The position numbers and the translations under genes were made by a program. Below are positions 11,818 to 30,207 of a stretch of DNA of 64,000 nt, piece by piece. Below the pieces are notes generated by a model. It searched no databases and had not been told where the DNA came from. It was given only the letters and a program-made list of their open reading frames with translations. The stretch comes from Beta vulgaris subsp. vulgaris (Eukaryota; Streptophyta; Magnoliopsida; Caryophyllales; Amaranthaceae): assembly GCF_026745355.1 (NCBI RefSeq), contig NC_079209.1, forward strand, positions 14,699,394 to 14,763,393, in the 5' to 3' direction. How positions within the stretch are numbered: the first letter of the stretch is position 1; every line of letters begins with the position of its first letter.

Positions 11818-12478
11818 GTAAGCTTAGTGTGCTTGTTAATAATTTTGTTAAGGAGTGACAATTGTGTTTGTCTTCTAAATCATGACTTGAACCTAGAAAG
11901 CTAGATCGTTTTTCTTTGCTAAATGCCCAAGCTCGAAGGATTGTTGCTTGGATCCCCCCTCCTGAGGATGTTTTTAAGATTAATATTGATGGTTCAAAAT
12001 ATCAAGATGGGCGGACCTCTTTTGGTTTTGTCGTCATTAGAAATCACTTGGGTGAAAGTTCTTCTTGTGGGATGCAATTCTCTGCCTAAGGAATTCTCTA
12101 TTATTCAAGCTGAAGCTACTGGCCTCTGGGAGCCTATTAAAGCTGCTCGATTTCTTACTTAAATCATATATCTTTAGAAGGCGATAATCTTTCTGTTATC
12201 AAAGCCATGCAAAAAATTTGGAAACCGCCTTGGGCTATTAGTCCTTTATTGAAAGATGTCAGTATTGAGCTTTCTAAATTTAATAGTTTTTCTATTTCTC
12301 ATTGTTTCAGGGAAGCAAATCAGGCTGCGGATTTTCTGGCTCATGAAGGGCACGTGACTCACAACCTCATTTACAAGTTTCCTCCTTTTTTCTGTTAATA
12401 CTCTCTTTATCATCCGCACGAATGTTTTAAGCTGCCCCTATATTAAGGTCTTGTCCTAGTTTTCTTTTCCGTATCATT
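11818..12478 (+). pseudogene. LINE RNase H domain and 3' UTR remnant
   Basis: This continues the LINE after the nested LTR element. Readable pieces include IPPPEDVFKINIDGSK (the usual start of the RVT_3-type RNase H with its first Asp), FGFVVIRNHLGE, LEGDNLSVIKAM and CFREANQAADFLAHEGH (the C-terminal signature). Frame changes occur around 12080-12165. A short 3' UTR leads into the poly(A) at 12479. Confidence 0.7.
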
Positions 12479-12487
12479 AAAAAAAAG

Positions 12488-13285
12488 GGAAATTTCCTCA
12501 GGTACCCCTGAGGTTTGGCGTAATTTTCAAATTACCCCTCACATTTGGGGAATTCCTCAGATACCCCTGAGGTTGGTGTTTGGGCTCAAGATACCCTTAC
12601 TATGGACGAAACCCTAACGCCGTTAGGTTTTCACCCCCCTCTCTCTCCCCCAATTTTCTCTCTCCTCCCATTCCCCCACCCATTGCCAACACCCCTCCCC
12701 CAGCCGGCGGCGAACAGCCCGCGACACCACCCACTCTAGACCACAACAGTAGCACCCACGGCGACCCCACCCTCTTCCTTTTCCCCTACCCTAGCCCCCC
12801 GTTTCCCGATTCTCGATTGCCCTACCCCACCCCACCCCACCCCACCCCACCCCACCCCGACACCACCCCCTCCCCCCTTTCCCCTATCGGAGATGGCCCC
12901 CTTCTCTATCTCCCATCGTGAGTCAACCCCTTCCCCTTCCCCTTCCCCAACCAGATACGCCGCTCCCAAACCCTTAAACCAACCCTCGAAACCGCCCTAG
13001 GCTGCAGTTTTGCTGTTCTGGCCGACGCCAACGCCGAAGGTGATGGAATCGGGAATGGGGAAGGGAGGGAGTAGGATCGCCAATGCTGGAGTGGGGGAGG
13101 GGGTTTGGCAGTGGGTGGGGGAATGGGAGGAGAGGGAGAGGGAAAACCTAATGGCGTTAGGTTTTCGTCCATAGTAAGGGAATCTTGAGTCCAAATACAA
13201 ACCTCAAGAGTATCTGAAGAATTCCCCAGATGTAAGGGTAATTTGAAAATTACGCCAAATTTCGAGCGTACCTGAGAAAATTTCC
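12488..13285. mobile_element. Foldback / long-TIR element 2, inserted in the LINE poly(A)
   Basis: About 150 bases at each end are inverted copies: GGAAATTTCCTCAGGTAC...CCTAACGCCGTTAGG at the left, and CCTAATGGCGTTAGG...GTACCTGAGAAAATTTCC at the right. The centre is C-rich to position 12960 and includes CCCCA tandem repeats at 12824-12860, then becomes G-rich. It lies between 8 A residues on the left and 17 on the right, so it landed inside the LINE tail. An A-only target duplication cannot be delimited. It resembles foldback element 1 in style (long TIR, low-complexity core) but the TIR sequences differ. Confidence 0.75.
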
Positions 13286-13359
13286 AAAAAAAAAAAAAAA
13301 AACATATAAGTTCGCGGGTTCGTAGGCTCGCTGTTACAAACATCTTTACGCCATTTCCA

Positions 13360-14508
13360 ATGTCTCCAATCTCTCTCCTCCTTCGCCGCGCATACTCCTC
13401 ATCTTCAGCAGCAGCAGCAGCACTAAATGCCGCTTATGAGGTCATTTTCAAAGAATCAGACCTCAAATTGGTAGTCGAAACCTTCAAAAAACACACCCAG
13501 AATCCTAGATTCCGTAACAAATCTTCATTTTATGAGCACACTGTTCAACGTTTAGCCAAAACAAGGAGCTTCAATTTGATTGAAGAAATCCTCGAAGATC
13601 AAAAACAGTACAACGACATTACTGAAGAAGGTTTTACTGTTCGTCTGATTTCGTTATATGGGAAATCTGGCATGTTTGATCATGCCCACAAACTGTTCGA
13701 CGAAATGCCTCAACTAAACTGTAAAAGAACTGTCATGTCCTTTAATGCCCTTTTGAAGGCTTGTGTTAGTTCGAAGAAATTTGATAAGATTGATGGGTTT
13801 TTTCGTGAATTACCTGGGAAGTTGTCGATTAAACCTGATGTTGTGTCTTATAATACTTTGATCAAAGGTTTATGTGAGATGGGTTGTTTGGATTCAGCTC
13901 TTTTAATGCTTGATGAAATGGAAAATGAGGGGTTAAAACCTGATTTGTTTAGTTTTAATATCTTGCTTGATGCTTTTTACAAGAAGAAGAGGTTTTTAGA
14001 TGGTGAGAAAATTTGGGGTAGCATGGGAAAGTATAACGTGGTTCCTGATTTCATAAGTTATAATGCAAAGTTACTTGGTTTTGTTTTAGAGGAAAAGATA
14101 CAGGATGCAGTAGAGTTAATTCAAGAAATGAAGTCTCAGGATGTGAAGCTTGATGTGACCACTTATAACATTTTGTTCAAAGGTTTGTGCAGTGATGAGA
14201 AATTTATAGGTGAAGCCAAGACATGGTATGATGAAATGATGAAAACCAAGTGTCCGCCAAACCGCCAGACTTTCGCTACATTGCTAAGATTTGCTTGTAA
14301 TAATGAAGATTTCCACTTCGCTTCCCGGTTGTGTAGAGGGTTGTTATACCGGCATTGTCGGTTAAACGAAGGGGGCATGCTGCAGAAGGTTGTAGATGGG
14401 TTAGTGAAGCAGTCTAATATTAAGGATGCTGAGATATTGGTGCGGCTTGGCAAGGATAGTAGACACTCTTGTTACCACAACGTCAAAATGCCTATGTTTG
14501 AAAAGTGA
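13360..14508 (+). CDS. P-class pentatricopeptide repeat protein, probably mitochondrial
   Basis: Intronless, 382 aa. The N-terminus (MSPISLLLRRAYSSSSAAAA) is Arg/Ser/Ala-rich without acidic residues, like a mitochondrial transit peptide. From about residue 90 the protein is a tandem of 35-aa PPR motifs, clearest at about 163-197 (VVSYNTLIKGLCEMGCLDS), 198-232 (LFSFNILLDAFYKKKR), 233-267 (FISYNAKLLGF) and 268-303 (VTTYNILFKGLC). No E, DYW or SMR domain is visible. P-class proteins bind organellar RNA and affect stability, splicing or translation. The length fits the short mitochondrial PPR group to which Arabidopsis At1g55890 and At3g13160 belong; this comparison is from memory. The start follows the LINE poly(A) by 57 bases, so the transcription signals are recent or rebuilt. 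A broken copy lies at 21405. Confidence 0.88.
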   Translation: MSPISLLLRRAYSSSSAAAAALNAAYEVIFKESDLKLVVETFKKHTQNPRFRNKSSFYEHTVQRLAKTRSFNLIEEILEDQKQYNDITEEGFTVRLISLYGKSGMFDHAHKLFDEMPQLNCKRTVMSFNALLKACVSSKKFDKIDGFFRELPGKLSIKPDVVSYNTLIKGLCEMGCLDSALLMLDEMENEGLKPDLFSFNILLDAFYKKKRFLDGEKIWGSMGKYNVVPDFISYNAKLLGFVLEEKIQDAVELIQEMKSQDVKLDVTTYNILFKGLCSDEKFIGEAKTWYDEMMKTKCPPNRQTFATLLRFACNNEDFHFASRLCRGLLYRHCRLNEGGMLQKVVDGLVKQSNIKDAEILVRLGKDSRHSCYHNVKMPMFEK

Positions 14509-15393
14509 TATATATTTCTTGTGCTCCTTACTCTTTTGGGTACTTAAAATAAGAATTGCTTTGTTAATTAGCTCTGTTAAGAGAAGCTGCATTATTAAGC
14601 CAGGTGTGACTAACCTTTGTAGCTAAAGAAATCTTATCTGTTCATTTCTTGTGAGATAAATGACCAATTTCATGAAGTTATTTTGCTTCATTGCTTGTAA
14701 TGTGAACTTCTGTACTGGTGCTTAGTCCAACTACAAGTGGCATTTTACTCACAGTTATTTGGCATGTAGGCTAAAGATACTCTTGACGTCTGAGTTGTTA
14801 CTTTACTAAGGTATATGGACATATGGTATTTGAAATTCTTGCAACCGAAGAGCTAACTGAAGCTCTGGCATCTGGTTATGTTCAATTGTTGTTCAACTAA
14901 ATCTTTAGCTAGGAAAACTACCATAAATTGTATGTGCGAGATCAAAGAGTGGAGTATTGGACTAGATGTTCATATCTAAACAAGAGCATGTTGTTTTTGA
15001 TTATATGATGATCATATATATTACATATTTATCTAGTGAGATAAAATTTTGCTTGATGACTTTTCATGCACAATATACATAGAAGGGATTGTCCAGACTC
15101 CAGACAGGAGTCGTGATGACTTTTAAAAGAGGTAGTTTTGTCTTTGGTCAAATGATGTGCTGGATGACTTTTCTATGTTATCACTTTGTTCAATAGTCAA
15201 GAGTTGCATTAGATGTTGCTATTATGTTAGAAAGTGTAAGAAGACTTGCATTGCGTTTGCAGCCTAACCTCGTCTTCTTGAAATGGTGGCCTTCTAATTT
15301 ATGAAGGTTGCCTTTATTGGAAAATTTGCTTCCCTGGACTTTGGAGATATTAATGATAATATCGAATATTTATTCGAATAACTCTACTTTCAT
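14509..15393 (+). other. Spacer 1 of the PPR-CRK block, with CRK1 upstream region
   Basis: No gene. The segment 14690-14930 (ACTGGTGC...CTACAAGT, AACTCTTGAC-like, GAAATTCTTGCAACCGAAGAG, AGGAAAACTA) recurs with substitutions and indels at 28755-29005. The segment 15050-15215 (ATGACTTTTCATGCACA, GAGTCGTG, TTGTTCAATAGTCAA) recurs in front of CRK2 and CRK3. These matches are the evidence that this spacer was duplicated with the genes. Confidence 0.7.
15186..15205. promoter_or_regulatory. Conserved W-box-containing motif upstream of CRK1
   Basis: TTGTTCAATAGTCAA (minus-strand core TTGACTA) lies about 190 bases before the start codon. It recurs before CRK2 (about 23405-23418) and CRK3 (about 35315-35328). 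TTGAC is the WRKY-factor binding core, and CRK genes are known WRKY targets. A second TTTGGTCAAA lies near 15145. That it functions here is inference. Confidence 0.4.
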
Positions 15394-19631
<4,238 letters not shown>

Positions 19632-20143
19632 ATTTGGTTGTTGATAGAGATTCGCAAATTAACAGAAAGACATTATTAATAGTGGATATCTAAGAGCTAA
19701 AACATGTAATATGGTTGTAAAGCTTTTTTTTTTTTTTTTATGTATAGAATGTCAAGGCTTCCTAAGAGGGTGAGTTGTTTCATTATTCTCACATGGTATA
19801 AAGAGCTAAAACAAATTAATTTCAAAAACCTTTTCTTTTTTCTCTGCTCCTATGACAGGACCTCCATCAGCGTCTTTTATGGTTGTCTTCAGTAGGTCCT
19901 CTAAAGTTGTCATGCCTGCTGAGGTTGCGGCACCTCCTCAGACTGCCGCATCTTCTCACTCCGTTCTTGCTTCCTCCTCCTTGTCAATTCCTGCAACCGT
20001 TGGATTGTTCTATTTGAATTTTTAAGTTGTTGGTGAGAATTTGCCAATGTGGGAAGAAACTAAGGAGAACCAACTTTTTTCTAATGTGTCTCCTACAATT
20101 GGGAATTTCTTTCCTACTTTTTATAAGTTTTTACTTACTTTTA
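19632..20143 (+). other. 3' flank of CRK1
   Basis: The first about 100 bases are 3' UTR, with similarity to the 3' flanks of CRK2 and CRK3 (TTGGTTGTTGATAGAGATT type). Bases 19855-20025 form a short Ala/Pro/Ser-rich open stretch (PPSASFMVVFSRSSKV in one frame) of unknown origin, too short to call. The rest is unassigned. Confidence 0.4.
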
Positions 20144-20356
20144 CGGCCCGTTTGGTAGTTGGTTATAAACGATGGTAATGAGTGGTAATGAAAATTGCTT
20201 TTCCTTGGAGACAAAAACACAAGTTTAGGGGTGAGATTGCTTTCCCATGGAGAAAAAAAGCCTCCTCATGGAGATTTTAAGGGTACTTACCTGGTAAAAT
20301 TACACTTAAAATTCATTCTCATTATCGCAATTTATTAACGATTACCAAACGGGGCG
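20144..20356. mobile_element. PIF/Harbinger (Tourist-like) MITE, 213 bp
   Basis: Ends CGGCCCGTTTGGTA and TACCAAACGGGGCG form a 14-bp TIR with one mismatch. TTA flanks both sides (20141-20143, 20357-20359), the trinucleotide target preferred by PIF/Harbinger elements. No coding sequence. Confidence 0.75.
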
Positions 20357-20664
20357 TTAGTATTTCGTTATTAATTTTGTCGTTTTTACTTTTGGTTGTT
20401 ATTCAGGTAATTTTTTTCAAGAGAAACAACTTTATGAAATATTTTAATGGAAAAATCAAAAAAATTACCCATATGTTCATTTGTTAGTTATTTACATATG
20501 TTCATTTGACTTGTTATTTATGTACATTTGCAAATGTACATGTGCACACTTTACCCACCATACGAACGTGTACACTATCTACGGATTGCATTAACACCCG
20601 TGCACTATTTGTTTTCTAAAATTTTGTGCTAATTATCAATGTTTTATGCTTTAATGTTGACTTA

Positions 20665-21321
20665 GGGTATCATTATCGGTAGTCTGGAGTGAGAGTCTTA
20701 AGTGCAAATTTTGGTGAGTCTTGAGGAAAACCAGCGATATTTTTAACAAAGACTTTCATGAGTCTGGAATGGAGTTTGGAAATCCAAGACTCTATCAAAG
20801 ACTCCTCTAGTGGGCCCATGCAAGCAATTTTTTTTTTTTTTTTGTTTTTGACAAACCAACAAAGCAATTGTGTGATATGAGAATACCAAAAACACCAAAT
20901 CTACCATCTGTTTTTTTTTATATAAAAAAAATCATTATAACAAAGAACCTTTTTTTTTTTTGAAAAATTATAACAAAGAACCTATAAATAAGTAAATAAC
21001 CCTTTGTGTGCAATTTTTCTTTTTACATGATTTTATTATTCTCATGATATGATTTTATGTAAGCAAAAATAAGTAAATATTTGTTATTCTCATGACATGA
21101 TTTTATGTAAGCAAAATAAAATAAAATAAAATGAAATAAAGTAAATATAAAATAATATGTTAAACATTTTATAGAGAGTTTAGAGAGAGTATGAGGAATA
21201 AAGTGTAAAACTGCAATGAATCTGGAATGAGTCTAAAGAATATAAAATAGGTAAAAGTTAGTGGAGAGTTGATGTGGCACAGTCTGAAGTTTAGAGAATA
21301 GTCCGAGGGATAAACACACCC
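20665..21321. mobile_element. Putative PIF/Harbinger-type MITE, 657 bp
   Basis: It starts GGGTATCATTATCGGTAGTC and ends GTCCGAGGGATAAACACACCC, an imperfect inverted repeat. TTA flanks both sides (20662-20664, 21322-21324). Inside are repeated GAGTCTGGAATG/GAATCTGGAATGAGTC motifs, poly(T) runs near 20829 and 20950, and a duplicated ATGATTTTATGTAAGCAAAA segment (21027-21115). Confidence 0.55.
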
Positions 21322-21404
21322 TTATCTAAAATGCTTTTTTTCTCATTTATTTGCCAAAATGACAGTGGAAGGTTATTGGTTTCCTCTTCGATCGGAACTA
21401 GGAT

Positions 21405-21905
21405 TTCCTCCGGAAACTGGAAAGAGCTTCAATTTCATTGCAAAGATCCTCGAAGATCAAAAGGAGTATAAGGACGATACCGAAGAAGGTATGATCACGC
21501 ACATAAACTGTTCGACGAAATGCAACGTCCTCTTCAGGGCTTGTGTTAGTTCGAAGACATTTGATAAGATTAATGGGTTTTTTTTCCTGAATTGCCTGAA
21601 AAGTATAATACTTTGATCAATCGTTTATGTGAGATGGGTTCTTTGGATTCAGCTGTTTTAATAATTCTTGATGAAATGGAAAAGGAGGGTGATTTATCCT
21701 TTTTATTATCTTGGTTGATGCTTTTTACAAGAAGAAAAGGCTTCTGATTTCATAAATCATATTGCAAAGTTACTTAGATTTGTTTTAGAGGAAAAGATTT
21801 AGGAATTAGTGGAGATCATTCAAGAAATGATATCTAAGGATATGAAGCTTGATGTCTGCACTTATAATCTTCTGTTAGAAGGCTTATGCAGTTATGGAAA
21901 ATTGT
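21405..21905 (+). pseudogene. PPR pseudogene, copy of the gene at 13360
   Basis: It aligns to the intact PPR gene from about codon 67 (GAGCTTCAATTTCATTGC, then ATCCTCGAAGATCAAAA) to the SYGKL region near codon 285. Segments follow the same order (FRACVSSKTFDKINGFF, then TLINRLCEMGSLDSAVL), but with deletions between them, frameshifts, an in-frame TAG near 21800, and loss of both ends. It is a duplicate carried with the CRK block rather than a processed copy, because the flanking spacer is also duplicated. Confidence 0.85.
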
Positions 21906-22345
21906 TGGGATGTGTATCCCACATTAAAGAAAAAGAAATATACGACTATGAGTTGTGTTTGTCTGTTTGATACTATTATGGAATTCCTATTGTCATAGCT
22001 GATAGTCTATCGACTAAAATAACTACATTATCCTCAACAGAAATGTAAGTGTAATTATGTCCAAACTTGATAGAATTTTGCCTTCAAGCAAAGTTGGAAA
22101 ACTGAAAGAGTGGAGCATTGCTGTTTTTATATATATATATATTTTTATATTTTATGTTTTAAGTGTTTGAAGGAGTTGTTCAAGGAAGCGTTTAATGTTG
22201 AAAAGCCTATATGGATTCAGATGGATTTGCCAAGGCTTGGCAAGGTTCGTGTCTGTTATGTGTGCATAGCTGCCCATGTTGTGTATTAGAAATTTTGGAT
22301 AGTAGGAGATACTGGATAATTGGCTGAAGCGAGATCCGAAATTGA
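21906..22345 (+). other. Spacer 2, left part
   Basis: No gene. GAGTTGTTCAAGGAAGCGTTTAATGTTGAAAAGCCT at about 22170-22206 matches 29055-29092 in spacer 3, and TGAAAGAGTGGAGCATTG recalls 14945 in spacer 1. These mark duplicated ground. An open frame across the 29055 copy is too short and unsupported to be a gene. Confidence 0.5.
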
Positions 22346-22700
22346 GGCTCCGTTTGGTAGGGCGTAAAACGTTTTCCCGGAAAACTGTTTTCCTCTATTT
22401 TCAGTTTTACATTGTTTGGTTGGCAAAAGAGTGTAAAACCATTTTCCCTTGGGGTAAAATTACTCTCCTAAGGATGGAAAACATTTTCCTTTCAAAATGA
22501 AGGGAAAACTATTTCCTTCTCTCTTGTACACTCCTCCCACTACTCTTACTTTCTCTTTCATTTTCCTTTCATTTCATCATTTTTTTTACATCGAACCAAA
22601 CAACGGAAAACTAATTTTGGAATTGTGTTTTCCATTGTAAATTGTTTTCCATGAAAATCATTTTACACTGAAAATATTTTACGCCCTACCAAACGGAGCC
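22346..22700. mobile_element. MITE with perfect 24-bp TIR (355 bp)
   Basis: GGCTCCGTTTGGTAGGGCGTAAAA at 22346 is exactly complementary to the right end at 22677-22700. TGA flanks both sides (22343-22345 and 22701-22703), so a 3-bp target duplication is likely. The interior is full of GGAAAAC/GTTTTCC motifs in both orientations. The terminus resembles the Tourist-like MITE at 20144 (CCGTTTGGTA), so a PIF/Harbinger origin is reasonable. Confidence 0.75.
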
Positions 22701-22703
22701 TGA

Positions 22704-23603
22704 ATCAAACTTCTAGCAAAGGCAATTCCTGCAGGATTTTGTTGTAGACAGTCCTGGTGTCAATTTATGCAGCAGAAACAGATGAAATTTTCTACTGTGT
22801 CGTCCCTGTAGTCACGTTCGAGCCAGTGAAGAAGGCAAATTGATACTCTTACACGAGTAAAGAGTTCTGGTGAACTTATTAAAAAGTAAAAAGTGAGGTT
22901 TACAAGGTACAAGTTGCTGTTTTGTTATTTCTAAGCAAGAGCTTGCTGCTTTTGACTTTATGATGATATTTGTTAGGTGTATTATAAATTTTGCTGGGAG
23001 ACTTTAAGACATAGAAGAGATAAGCCAACCCCAGAAACAAGCAAACAAACAAGCACAAAATGTCGCTTGATGACTTTTCATGCACAAAATACAGAGGATA
23101 TAATACAGAAAAGAGCCGTGATGAACCATGTAATATTTACCTATTATCATATGTGAAAAAGCAAAAAAAAAAAAAAAAAAAAAAAAACATGCACAAAATT
23201 AGAGCTTTTTACACTTTGCATTTCAGAATTCTGTAATATAATCTTTGAAGAGGTCAATCTATTTAGGCTTGTATTACATAAGATCAAGATAAATAATTAC
23301 TATTATAAGATATAGTAACGGACTCTAATTTGTCAAGTACTTTTGGAAGAGGTATTTTCTATTTGGCCAACTAACGTTGCCTGATGACTTTTCTGTCATC
23401 ACCTTGCTCAATAGTCAAATTTTTATGTTAGACGTAGCTACGTAAGAAACTGAAAGAAGCGTTGAATTGTGGAGTCTGACTTTGACCTCTTGAAATGATT
23501 AACCTTGTGTGGCTGATGAAGGTTGCCTAAATGGAAATTTGCCGCCCTATATATTGGAAATGCTAGAAGATATATATTTTTTCTAGTATCTTTACAACTT
23601 TCG
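22704..23603 (+). other. Spacer 2, right part, with a kinase-exon relic and CRK2 upstream region
   Basis: 22710-22880 matches 29315-29475 in spacer 3 (GGCAATTCCTGCAGGATTTTGT, CCTGGTGTC, TTTATGCAGCAG). 22893-22975 (GTGAGGTTTACAAGGTACAAG then TTGCTG, CTAAGCAAG) resembles the end of CRK exon 3 and the start of intron 3, a relic of an earlier kinase copy. A poly(A) run lies at 23166-23187. 23335-23420 is the conserved CRK upstream region with GACTTTTCTGTCATCACC and CAATAGTCAA. Confidence 0.55.
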
Positions 23604-28205
<4,602 letters not shown>

Positions 28206-29582
28206 TGTTGGTTATTGGTAGAGATTCCCCTATCAAACATAGATTTAGCTGTATATAAGATACTATAACTGTATAAATCTTATATGATTCCACATCAAGT
28301 TTTTATTTCTTGTACTTTTTTTCCCCTTCCTGATAATCGAACGTCTGACCTTAAATGGATTTTTGGTTCAACTCATGAATGGAAAGGGAATGAAATCATA
28401 TAGGGGGGAAGGAATTGTAAGTGGTTGACTCCATTGAAGGAAGGAAACTTGTGTGGGATTGAAGAGGTAAAATTATGTGATATTATTAGACTTAAAAATG
28501 TGTAGTATAGCCGCATGGGTGTAATGGTGGTGTCAGGTTGAACAATAAAAGGTTTTATTGAACAGGGTCGTTAATGGATAGGGTCTTTGTTGGAGAGGAT
28601 CGATATTAATACAGGGCTGTAACTGACTAATTGTAGCCTTGTAGGCCAAATATTTTGCAAACAATGGTAAAAAGAATCATGTATGGTAATTTTTATGTGC
28701 GCTCAGTTCTCTCTCCTATCCACTATATTGTTACTCTTGTATGGTAAACAAACATCACTTCTTTACTGGTGCGTAATCCAAATTCCAACTACAAGTATTA
28801 TTTTCACCATTAGGTATAGCATATAGACAAGTCACAGTAGAAACTCTTGACAAATAAGTTGTTCCTTTATAAAGGTATATAGTATTTTGAAATTCTTGCA
28901 ACTGAAGAGCTATATGATGCCCTGTTTATTTTCAAGTTCTGCGTTTAATTTTTTTGGTTGGATAGAATTTTACCTTCATCAAAATCTTTGGCCAGGAAAA
29001 CTAGATGCTAATTTTGGTGTTTCTTCAACTACTACGCTTTCAAATGTTCTTAGGGAGTTGTTCAAGGAAGCTTGTAATGTAGAAAGCCTGTTTTCAACCA
29101 CACTGAGAGGGCTGAACTGCTGCAGGATTCGCCATCTAAAAATAGATGGTTTCCTTTGCGCTCTGTGAATGCTAGAAGAAGTAATAGACGGTGATAACTG
29201 GTACGCTTCGACAAGGTTTGCTTATCATTGTCTCTACTATGTGCATACCTTTCCATTGTGTTTATGTAAATAGTAAGATAATATGGAAAAATGGTAGAAA
29301 TGAGATACGGTAAACTTCTAGCAATTCCTGAAGGATTTTGTAGTAGAAGGCCCTGGTGTCCATTTATGCAGCAGCAACAGATGATATTGTTACTATGGAA
29401 TCTCTGTAGTCATGTTTAATGCAGCAAAGAAGGCATTCAATACTTCAACGCTATTAAAGAGCAAAGAGAACTTGGCGAGGTTTGCGAGTTTTGCAAGGTA
29501 AAACTTGTTGGTATTCTATCTCTGAGCAAGAGCTTGTTGCTTTTGATTTTCTGATGATTTAGTATTTGATAGGTATAATACC
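28206..29582 (+). other. Spacer 3, left part
   Basis: No intact gene. The CRK2 3' flank runs to about 28300, then unassigned sequence to 28740. 28740-29005 matches spacer 1 (14690-14930). 29050-29110 and 29315-29475 match spacer 2. 29477-29545 (GAGGTTTGCGAGTTTTGCAAGGTAAA, TTGTTG, CTGAGCAAG) matches the kinase exon 3/intron 3 relic of spacer 2. The PPR-derived part seen in spacer 2 is missing here. Confidence 0.55.
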
Positions 29583-29781
29583 ATATTACTCGCTACACTT
29601 CTCAATTCATGGACTCCTAGGCAATTTTTGGAGAAGAGAGAGGTAGAGAGTAAAAAGAAAAGGGACCCATGTGAGAGGAGAGAGATAGAGAGAGTTTATT
29701 GCCCAAAAAGGAAGTGTAGCAAGTAATGTGAAACTTCCCACAATGAAAAGTGTAGCAAGTATTATGAAATGGAGGAAGTAT
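29583..29781. mobile_element. Degenerate Stowaway-like MITE
   Basis: ATTACTCGCTACACTTCTCAATT at the left is inverted at 29712-29735 (GAAGTGTAGCAAGTAATGTG) and again at 29743-29780, ending GAAATGGAGGAAGTATGTA. The CTTCCTCCATTTC-type end and the CTTGCTACACTTTTCATT subterminal motif recall plant Stowaway MITEs. Target duplication not resolved. Confidence 0.45.
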
Positions 29782-29997
29782 GTATTTTGCTGGAAGACTT
29801 TAAGACTGAGAAGAGATAAGGCAAACCTGGAGAAAAGCAAACAAGCATGAATAAAATGTTGGTTGATGACTTTCCATGCACAAAAATACATAGAAGAGAT
29901 AATATAGAAAGGAGTCGTGGGCCTGTGATAAATAAGTAAATATCTATTTGATACCATATGAGAAAGCAAACAAACATGCACAATTTTACAACTTTTC

Positions 29998-30187
29998 TGT
30001 CAGGGAAGGAAACATCCTATTAATAACATTTAGGTTGTATATTAGTAGTTGGGCTCATTTAGTGTAAAGCTTATCAGTAGTTGGGCGTATTAAGTGTAAA
30101 GCAAGGTCCCATTTATGTTTGTATATAAACTTGGCTGTCAATGAGAAATAGAACAAATCAAAAATACACCTTCAACTCATTCTGTCA
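29998..30187 (+). repeat. 5' LTR of the Copia element
   Basis: TGTCAGGGAAGG...CATTCTGTCA, 190 bp, unusually short. TATATAAAC at about 30122-30130 is a plausible TATA box for the element's own transcript. Confidence 0.93.
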
Positions 30188-30207
30188 TGGTATCGGAGCC
30201 TCAAGCG

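Larger units (their letters stand above)
5606..13302 (+). mobile_element. Decayed L1-type LINE with two nested insertions
   Basis: In order: a 5' UTR-like segment with many short purine runs, an ORF1 fragment, endonuclease C-terminus, reverse transcriptase, a zinc-binding RT C-terminal region, an RNase H domain and a poly(A) tail (12479-12486 and 13286-13302). All frames are broken by stops. An internal deletion near 6790 joins ORF1 to the end of the endonuclease. An LTR-retroelement remnant (9333-11817) splits it before the RNase H domain, and a foldback element (12488-13285) splits the poly(A). Without these the LINE is about 4.4 kb. A likely target duplication is at 5589-5605 and 13303-13318. 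Confidence 0.75.

Noticed and set aside
12545..13343. Proline-rich frames in both directions
   Set aside because: They come from the C-rich and G-rich arms of foldback element 2, which mirror each other; not coding.
23523..23603. Upstream in-frame ATG giving CRK2 a 27-aa extension
   Set aside because: The extension would place charged sequence before the signal peptide, and both paralogues start at the position equivalent to 23604.
28887..29168. 93-aa open frame in spacer 3 as a gene
   Set aside because: The equivalent sequences in spacers 1 and 2 are not open in the same way and no domain is visible; duplicated non-coding spacer is the simpler reading.
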